Below, in pieces: positions 58,203-64,000 of a stretch of DNA of 64,000 nt. The position numbers were made by a program, and so were the translations under genes. Location of the stretch: positions 1 to 64,000 of the forward strand of contig JAILFA010000045.1 of the NCBI GenBank assembly GCA_024687125.1. Direction: 5' to 3'. Source of the DNA: Lachnospiraceae bacterium. GTDB lineage: Bacteria; Bacillota; Clostridia; Lachnospirales; Lachnospiraceae. Each line of letters begins with the position of its first letter. The stretch's first letter is position 1. A model generated the notes under the pieces. The model saw only the letters and a program-made list of their open reading frames with translations, had not been told where the DNA came from and searched no databases.

Positions 58203-60704
58203 TCAGTCAAAATGAAGCGCGCCCGTCAGTGCGTCCATGTCCACATTCACATCGAGCAGCCGTTCGCTCTCAAACAGATACCACCTGGCCACCTCATCCT
58301 CGGGAAAACGCTTGAGGATATCGGAGAAACGGTTTCTCGCGATATAAAAATCGTGCCGGTAAAAGAGCTTGAGCGCCTCATCGAAATGCTCCAGGTCGGC
58401 CAGCTTGGCCTGCCGTTCCCGCTTGTGGCAGGAATCGAGGACCTCGTAGAGCTCGATCTTCGTCTTCTCCTGGCCCACAACAACAAAGCCGATGTAACGG
58501 TAATCCGCACGGAACTTTTCGCGCTCTCTGACTTCACCCGTAACGACCAGTCCGAGGCGGAGTCTGCGCAGCCACGCTGCGATCCTGGACAGCTGCTCCG
58601 CTTCCGGTGAGAGCAGGAAGCTGACGCTCTGCGTTCCGCCGCCGGCGACGCCATAGGTAAAGCTCCCGTAGTAGACAAAGAGCGTATACGCGATATCCCC
58701 GGGCGCGTGGTCATCTTCCTCGTCGCCCGTTGCCGTGATCTTCCAGTCATCGCGGACAAGATCGATGCCAAAGCTCTGAGCGCAAGTGGTATCCTCCAAA
58801 AACAGCAGTTCCATGACAGACATGTTGCGGTTGTTGGCGACCAGGATCCCGGTCTCGTCCGTATGCTCATCCATAAAGGCCAGAAGCCGTTCAAGCTTTT
58901 TTATCTTTTCAGGGATCGGAAGGTTTTCACCGGTCGCGACCAGCGCCAGCGTCCCGGTCAGATCGATCACATCGCCCCCGGCGACCTCGGAGATGGAATC
59001 CCTGCCGAAGATCTTTTCAATATCCTTGGGCGCGTAGCGGTAATATGACTCATAGATCAGATAGCGATTGTAGTTGATCTTTTCGATCCGTTTTTCGATC
59101 TGTGTGAGACTGTTCCACATCGTGCCGTAGTCATGGCCGATGACCAGTCCCTTCTTTCTGTGTTCCCCGGTGAGCGCCACCTCGGAGATCGCCGTCTCAA
59201 ACTGGCGAAGATCGCGGCTCTGCAGCCAGAGGATCAGGAACAGGCCGATATTGCCGCAGACAAAGATGAGAAGCATCTTCCACAGAAGGTCATAGCGGGT
59301 TCCCATATCCTGCGTATCCGGCTTGGCTGCGTTGTATACGGCGACAAGTCCCATCTCGCCGCTCAGTCCGTTCGGCTTGAGACCGACGATCCCATAGGAA
59401 CTCCCCGCGATCGTGAGAACAGATTCCGCTTCCATCCTGCCCTCCGAAGCCAGTAGTTTCCAGATCTCATCGGCTTCCGTGCCATACAGGTAGGAGGCCA
59501 GCTGCCCGTTCCTGCCGCTCGCACTGCACAGGACCACACCGGTCTTCAGGGAGACCACGTAGGTGTCATAAAAGATCTTGTTGTTGCCTTCCCGGCTCAC
59601 AAAGGAGGAAAGCCTGCTCTGTACCGCCCGGTAATCTTCGCCCTCGTACCAGTCCGCCTGCTCCTCCTGGTATTTGCCCATCCGCCAGTCGAGATCACCG
59701 ATCTCGGCAGTCAGCGCGTACAGCGCGTTGGAAGCGTACTCGCTTCTCGCGGCGGTCAGCGCCTTGTTCTGCTCATCCGTGAAAAGAGGATAGAACACCA
59801 GCAGCATGGACAGGAACACGATCTCGAGAAGAAGGGCTGTGTACACCAGTCTTCTGCGGTTGTAGAAGGCAAAGAACAGCATGGCGATGATCGTCACCAG
59901 GATCAGCGTCCCGGAGATCCAGAAGGCCGTGAACGACCGGTTCATTGCCATGCTCTTGGGCGTGTCGATATGAATGTTCCTGACAGCGGAGACCGCCTGC
60001 TCGTCGATCGCGAAAATATCCTCCGGCGCGTCGGCATCCGTGCGCGTATAGAACGTCCCGTCCTTGTAATCGGCATCCACAAAGAAGTGGCCCGTCGGAG
60101 CTTCTCTGAGATACAGACTGTCGAGGAGGACCGGCTCGGGTTCCTGCTCCTCTTCCCCTTCTGCCGGCGCCGCGGCGGCCTCGTCCTCGGAAGGTTCCGG
60201 GATCGCATCCTCGTATAAAACAGAATAGACCTCGGCCTGCATTCCGTCATCGGATACAGCCGAGATAAAGAATACACCGCCCTGCAGTTTCAGGGACACC
60301 GCCTGTTCACCCTCGTGCAGCTGGTACGGATCCGAAGTGCCCGTTGGCAGCAGTCCGCTGGTGAAAGCCCGGATCCGGTATTTCCGGAAGACGTGATCTC
60401 CCTCGCGCTTAAGACCCGCGGAAAGCAGTGCGTAGACCTTGCCGTCGGCCGCGACCAGCGCGCAGACCCTGCCGCCCTCGGGATCGGTGAACGAGTTTTT
60501 GATCAGTCCGCTGTCATTTAAGGAAAACAGGAGCGTAGTGGTGCTGCGCCCGTCCGCGTAATACAGATCGTCTCCCTCGCGGGCGCTGCTGCCCCGTACC
60601 GTGTATTCAGGAACCTCTGTACGGCTCCGAAGGACATGCGGGAACAGAAAACCCGACGCCACCAGAACCAGGATACAGATCACTATTGCCGATTTCTTAT
60701 ACAT
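58203..60704 (-). CDS. Membrane sensor with a degenerate class III cyclase domain
   Basis: This 833-aa protein has an N-terminal membrane segment, a beta-rich extracellular region (about 30-245), two membrane segments near 260 and 285, a Cache-like sensor (about 310-470), another membrane segment (LLIFVCGNIGLFLILWL), and a cytoplasmic part. The last reads YYRYAPKDIEKIFGRDSI, then TGTLALVATGENLPI where cyclases have the FxDIxGFT metal site, later RRLRLGLVVTGEV and DYRYIGFVVVGQEKT where they have YTVIGDxVNLAxR. The metal-binding Asp pair and substrate residues are gone, so catalysis is unlikely. A TPR-like tail (DEALKLFYRHDFYIARNRF) follows, as in true family members. Probably a signal-sensing pseudo-cyclase. 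Confidence 0.75.
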   Translation of the reverse strand: MYKKSAIVICILVLVASGFLFPHVLRSRTEVPEYTVRGSSAREGDDLYYADGRSTTTLLFSLNDSGLIKNSFTDPEGGRVCALVAADGKVYALLSAGLKREGDHVFRKYRIRAFTSGLLPTGTSDPYQLHEGEQAVSLKLQGGVFFISAVSDDGMQAEVYSVLYEDAIPEPSEDEAAAAPAEGEEEQEPEPVLLDSLYLREAPTGHFFVDADYKDGTFYTRTDADAPEDIFAIDEQAVSAVRNIHIDTPKSMAMNRSFTAFWISGTLILVTIIAMLFFAFYNRRRLVYTALLLEIVFLSMLLVFYPLFTDEQNKALTAARSEYASNALYALTAEIGDLDWRMGKYQEEQADWYEGEDYRAVQSRLSSFVSREGNNKIFYDTYVVSLKTGVVLCSASGRNGQLASYLYGTEADEIWKLLASEGRMEAESVLTIAGSSYGIVGLKPNGLSGEMGLVAVYNAAKPDTQDMGTRYDLLWKMLLIFVCGNIGLFLILWLQSRDLRQFETAISEVALTGEHRKKGLVIGHDYGTMWNSLTQIEKRIEKINYNRYLIYESYYRYAPKDIEKIFGRDSISEVAGGDVIDLTGTLALVATGENLPIPEKIKKLERLLAFMDEHTDETGILVANNRNMSVMELLFLEDTTCAQSFGIDLVRDDWKITATGDEEDDHAPGDIAYTLFVYYGSFTYGVAGGGTQSVSFLLSPEAEQLSRIAAWLRRLRLGLVVTGEVREREKFRADYRYIGFVVVGQEKTKIELYEVLDSCHKRERQAKLADLEHFDEALKLFYRHDFYIARNRFSDILKRFPEDEVARWYLFESERLLDVNVDMDALTGALHFD

Positions 60705-60735
60705 AAGCTTCCCCGCCGTCTATTGACTCGAACGG

Positions 60736-61578
60736 TCACTGCAGGAGTGACTCTGTTCCGATCCGTTTGAATGTGTTATAGAAAAGCCGCAGCCACGGGA
60801 TATCGCCGAAGGCTATGTTTGAAAGGAGCATCGCCAGGGCAATGAACCCGAGGATCAGGCAGACCCAGAACAGGATGCCGAAAATGCGGTCGCTCCGCGC
60901 CGCGAGCCAGCGTTTGAACCTGTAGATCAGGCCTTTTCTCTTCTTGGGTACCGCAGCGATCCGGATATCCCGATAAAGCTCCGTAAACTTCGAATAGCTC
61001 TGATTCGCGATCTTTTTCTGCAGGAGCTGGTAGCTGTCCGCCTTCAGAGCCATCTTGTCCTCAAGCAGTCCCATCAGGACCCTGGCGCATTCCACCACGC
61101 AGTCCCTCTCGCGCCGCTCCGGCTCAAGTTCATCGAGATTGACCGTGTAGGTCAAATACACCGAATCATCCTTGTTCAGGTTGAGCAGTCTCTGCCTCAG
61201 GACCAGATACAGGAGCGGCCAGGGCAGCCCGGAGGTCATGCAGGCGAGGATCACGTTGATGCAGATGTCCTCACAGTTTGTGAGCTCCCTCTCCTCGCCG
61301 ATGTAAAAGCTGTCGAGCGGTCTCTCCTTGCGGAACGGAAAGACCAGCACGTGCGCACCGTCGGACGAGAAACTGTCCAGCAGCGAAACCTCAGACAGGT
61401 CGGCCTTTTCGTACATCTCCAGGATATCGCGGATCACGCCGTGATCGCGCACCCTGAGGACGGTATAGAGCGTCGCTCCGCCGGTCTTGAGGTCCTTGCA
61501 GATATAACAGTCCGCCACACCGGCCAGAAAGACCGTGCTGATCTCTTCCAGCTTCAGTTTTGTGGACTCAAGGATCAT
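60736..61578 (-). CDS. C-tail-anchored membrane protein of unknown function
   Basis: This 280-aa protein has a cytoplasmic region of about 230 residues, mixed alpha/beta (VADCYICKDLKTGGATLYTV, VLVFPFRKERPLDSFYIGEE), and one C-terminal membrane segment (ILFWVCLILGFIALAMLLS) preceded by a basic stretch (PKKRKGLIYRFKRWLA). The start of the region faintly recalls a protein-kinase N-lobe, but no catalytic loop follows, so I do not call it a kinase. Its start overlaps the 614-aa gene by 4 bases. It could recruit the particle to the membrane; this is positional inference. Confidence 0.65.
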   Translation of the reverse strand: MILESTKLKLEEISTVFLAGVADCYICKDLKTGGATLYTVLRVRDHGVIRDILEMYEKADLSEVSLLDSFSSDGAHVLVFPFRKERPLDSFYIGEERELTNCEDICINVILACMTSGLPWPLLYLVLRQRLLNLNKDDSVYLTYTVNLDELEPERRERDCVVECARVLMGLLEDKMALKADSYQLLQKKIANQSYSKFTELYRDIRIAAVPKKRKGLIYRFKRWLAARSDRIFGILFWVCLILGFIALAMLLSNIAFGDIPWLRLFYNTFKRIGTESLLQ

Positions 61579-63419
61579 TCCATACGGCTTTCCGCATCAA
61601 GCGCTGCTTCCGCCTTGGAGGCATCCGCGATCTCATCCATGTGCTCACGCCGCTTGACGATCGCATAGGCATAGGTGCAGATCACCGGCATATCGGTGCA
61701 GTAGATGTGGATCTCGTACACACCCTCCTTGCCGGGCGCCGTGTAGATACCGTCGGCGCTGATCTCGCCGCTGCCGGGCGCCGTGAGCTCGTAGGTGATG
61801 CTGCAGGCCTTCATGTTGTTGAAGCGGACGCCGAAGTAGTGGCTCTCCTTGGTTCCCATCGTGACAGTCGGCGTCTCGGCTGTGATGCTCTTGTCGTAGT
61901 AGTCCTCGATTAGCTCCAGATCGTTGCCGGCCGGGAACTTGATCGCCACCCAGCGGAAGGTCAGGACCAGGAAATCAACATTGCGGAGAAGCCTCGCGGC
62001 CACGACAAAACTGCCCTTGTCGTTGAGCACGCGGACCGCCGTCTCAACATTAATCATGTCATCGGTCTGTGTCGCAAAGAGCTCGGGGTTTCCGTAGACC
62101 GTGCTCTTGGCGTTGCCGCCCAGGGACCTGTCCTCGGTGATGTACTCATAGCCCACCTCGACATAGACATTGCCCTTGCCGAGTCCGTGCGCGATCTCTC
62201 CGGAATACCGGACATCGCCCAGACGGGCATTTCTGCCGAGCGGGATCTCCAGAACACCGGTGGCGATCTCCGGCATCCCGTCCCCTTCGCGGACAGTCCC
62301 GCGGGAAGAGGAGGAATGTCTCTCATACGCTCTGGGCGCGGTAAGCTCGACATCCTTGTCGAAGTATTCGATATAGTGATTGCGCAGCAGCTCCTGCGCA
62401 GGAGAAGCGATATTCCTGCGGACGCCCGCGTCTTCGATACTGTCGATCAGATAACTGCTGTCCGTCTTGGTGATCTGGATATCCGCGAGCAGAATGGCGT
62501 TCTTTTCGCCGCCGATGCTGCGCATTTCCAGATTCATCCGGCCGATCTCGTTATTGACGATCTCCAGGGGAGAATCCTCCGTGAGGCGGAGTTTTACAGT
62601 AAAACTCTGCACCGCGGTCATCGCGGCATCGTTTTCGAAGGCGGTCATGGAACCGCTCTTTAAGATGACATTGGTCTCCGTGATCGGCGTATCCTGCGCG
62701 GTGATCCAGTAATCCCTGTGCCATACGGCCCCCTTGGTCAGCCGCAGATCTTCGGCGCCGATCTCCATCTCGCTGGCGCCGTCCGCCGTGGCAAATCCGG
62801 GGATCTCGAGGATACCGCGGGAAGAGAAGCGCACGTCCTCATCGGAGAGCTTCTTGACCTCAAGCGTGAAACGGATGTTCCGTCCCTTGCTCGCGACTGC
62901 CGGCATCACAACCTCGGCGTGATAGTTCTCGCTCTTGAATACCGTCTCGCGCATCAGGAATTCCGTCTCAAGCTCGTAGTCCCTGTGCGCCTTGCGGTCG
63001 ACCAGGAACAGTTCATAGCCCTCGGCGATCCGGTTGAACTCATATTCTTTTTCGGAATCCTTGTGACTGACGGAATATACGGAATGAACGGGATCTTCCT
63101 TGAAGCGTACACAGAGCGTTGCAACATTGCCGGTCAGGGAATCGAAACCCTCGATGGCGGAAAGCTTTTTGACGACGGAATTGTCGACGACGATCTCCCG
63201 GCCCGTACCGTCGATCGCGACACCGCTTTCCACCAGAACGGAAAGGTCATCCAGACTGAACACGCCCAGGCCGCAGACGATGCCGGCGCCATAGAACAGG
63301 CTGTTCATGAACCGGGTCTTGTTGACATGATAATCCTGCTCAGCCTGAAAATCAGCGCTGGTCAGCATTTTCCCCGGATAATAGCGGTTTCTCTCGAACG
63401 GGTACAATTTGTTGTTCAT
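61575..63419 (-). CDS. CIS-associated YYPGK/GREI beta-rich protein
   Basis: In this 614-aa protein the N-terminal 85 residues have the pattern YPFERNRYYPGKMLTSADF, EQDYHVNKTRF, GAGIVCGLGV and GVAIDGTGREIVV, which I associate with proteins encoded near contractile tails and eCIS. The rest is beta-rich, with an Ig-like module near the C-terminus (SITYELTAPGSGEISADGIY) that resembles bacterial adhesin repeats. There is no signal peptide, so it is probably part of the particle or a cytoplasmic factor. AAGGAG lies 8 bases before the start at 63419. It is the first gene of the long leftward series. Confidence 0.65.
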   Translation of the reverse strand: MNNKLYPFERNRYYPGKMLTSADFQAEQDYHVNKTRFMNSLFYGAGIVCGLGVFSLDDLSVLVESGVAIDGTGREIVVDNSVVKKLSAIEGFDSLTGNVATLCVRFKEDPVHSVYSVSHKDSEKEYEFNRIAEGYELFLVDRKAHRDYELETEFLMRETVFKSENYHAEVVMPAVASKGRNIRFTLEVKKLSDEDVRFSSRGILEIPGFATADGASEMEIGAEDLRLTKGAVWHRDYWITAQDTPITETNVILKSGSMTAFENDAAMTAVQSFTVKLRLTEDSPLEIVNNEIGRMNLEMRSIGGEKNAILLADIQITKTDSSYLIDSIEDAGVRRNIASPAQELLRNHYIEYFDKDVELTAPRAYERHSSSSRGTVREGDGMPEIATGVLEIPLGRNARLGDVRYSGEIAHGLGKGNVYVEVGYEYITEDRSLGGNAKSTVYGNPELFATQTDDMINVETAVRVLNDKGSFVVAARLLRNVDFLVLTFRWVAIKFPAGNDLELIEDYYDKSITAETPTVTMGTKESHYFGVRFNNMKACSITYELTAPGSGEISADGIYTAPGKEGVYEIHIYCTDMPVICTYAYAIVKRREHMDEIADASKAEAALDAESRME

Positions 63420-63542
63420 TTGGATCTCCTTCCCTTAGCTCCGGTACTTCTATACTACGTTACCATATCAGGTGATCATGATCTTCAGATTTGCACGAAC
63501 TGTAATATATATACATGAATTGCAACAGTTTTACAGGAATGA
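63420..63542 (-). promoter_or_regulatory. Upstream region of the injection locus with a LytTR-like half site
   Basis: This 123-base gap separates the response regulator from the first locus gene. The minus strand has ACAGTTCGT (63503-63495), which fits the LytTR-binding consensus, and an inverted ACAGTT at 63525-63530 on the plus strand. TATATATATTA lies between them, and TAGTATAG nearer the gene. No full -35/-10 pair was found, which would fit activator-dependent transcription. Tentative. Confidence 0.35.
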
Positions 63543-64000
63543 TCAGGCATGACAGCCTGTTGTCTGCGCAAGACGGTGCCCCATCGCATCCCGGATATCC
63601 GCCTGGGAGCCTCTGCTGATCGGAAGTGTCGTGCCGTCGGAAAGACGGAGCTGCCGTTTATCGACCGATACCACATAATCCAGATTCACCATATAGGATC
63701 GGTGATTCCGGTAAAAACGGCCGTCGCTGAACATCTCCGCGATCTCACTGAGCATCCTGCCGACGGAATACACCTGCGAACCGGCATGCAGCTCGGTTTT
63801 GTGCGCGAAAGCCTCTACCCACTGCACCCTGCCCATCTCCACCGGGCAGACCTCACCCGCCGAAGTCCTGATGAGCATCGTCTTGCGCGCCTTCATCACA
63901 CGCATGAGCGATTCGTCGAGCAGATCCTCCCTGACGGGCTTGAGCAGATAATCGTCCGCCTGTACCTTATAGCCGTCAATTGCGTGCTCCGTCGTCCGCG
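63543..64000 (-). CDS. LytTR-family response regulator (partial, N-terminus off the window)
   Basis: The visible 152 residues begin in the receiver domain; AIDGYKVQADDYLLKPV is the typical end of an AgrA/VirR-type receiver, with the conserved Lys-Pro. The LytTR DNA-binding domain follows (VQWVEAFAHKTELHAGSQVY; FYRNHRSYMVNLDYVVSVDK; TLPISRG). The true start lies upstream of base 64000. It is transcribed toward the injection locus, whose first gene starts 124 bases after its stop, so it is a candidate activator of it. The partner sensor kinase is not visible. Confidence 0.9.
   Translation of the reverse strand, partial: RTTEHAIDGYKVQADDYLLKPVREDLLDESLMRVMKARKTMLIRTSAGEVCPVEMGRVQWVEAFAHKTELHAGSQVYSVGRMLSEIAEMFSDGRFYRNHRSYMVNLDYVVSVDKRQLRLSDGTTLPISRGSQADIRDAMGHRLAQTTGCHA

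Noticed and set aside
60736-61578. Membrane protein kinase
   Set aside because: A faint N-lobe resemblance only; no catalytic HRD-like loop or DFG-like motif.

Overview
The window is almost entirely one large minus-strand locus encoding a contractile injection system (CIS) of the eCIS / Afp-PVC type, with its accessory genes. The host looks like a fairly GC-rich Bacillota (Clostridia, Lachnospiraceae-like). The reasons are strong AGGAGG-type ribosome sites, textbook sigma-A promoters, a SpoIIE-type phosphatase with a STAS partner, a LytTR response regulator and a lone FtsE-like ATPase. This assignment is inference; no rRNA or other marker gene is present.

Reading in the direction of transcription (right to left): (1) 64000-63543, the end of a LytTR response regulator. 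(2) 63419-51973, six tightly coupled genes for membrane or envelope proteins: a 614-aa YYPGK/GREI protein, a C-tail-anchored protein, a membrane sensor ending in a catalytically dead class III cyclase, a MORN-repeat membrane protein, a secreted TolC-like coiled-coil protein and a 975-aa membrane-anchored protein. (3) 51949-31717, the contractile particle: Pvc16/Afp16-type terminator, carboxypeptidase-regulatory-like protein, DUF4280 PAAR-like tip, one sheath, one tube, a tail-assembly protein with a probable -1 frameshift into a second small domain, a tube-like protein with a long FSDG-repeat tail, an 816-aa coiled-coil protein, two Afp7-like proteins without LysM, gp27-like hub, gp5-like spike, gp25-like wedge, two baseplate-J-like proteins and a tail-protein-I-like protein. 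(4) A promoter at about 31.7 kb starts a second series, 31625-28857: STAS, FtsE-like ATPase, histidine-kinase-like ATPase without a visible phospho-acceptor His, an SH3 membrane protein and a small charged protein. (5) 28845-4331: two Afp15-like AAA+ ATPases, seven candidate cargo/effector proteins (1625, 619, 446, 300, 374, 363 and 685 aa), five mutually related two-domain GNAT-like proteins placed between them, a diguanylate cyclase and a terminal P1-family (DmpA/NylC-like) peptidase. (6) At the left edge: a divergent surface protein with its own promoter and terminator, then a secreted protein overlapping a SpoIIE phosphatase that runs off the window.

A coherent reading is a CIS held at the cell envelope rather than released. 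No receptor-binding fibre, holin or endolysin gene is visible, while membrane proteins flank the structural genes. The AAA+ ATPases and GNAT-like proteins would handle or load the cargo; the cyclase-like, GGDEF, STAS/PP2C and LytTR proteins would control expression or firing. The most distinctive points are the GNAT/effector interleaving, the predicted PI3/4-kinase-like effector, the nearly identical N-terminal tag on two otherwise diverged cargo candidates, the probable programmed frameshift, and the repeat tail on the tube-like protein. Structural assignments are well supported by family motifs; cargo and accessory functions are inference from position and motifs.
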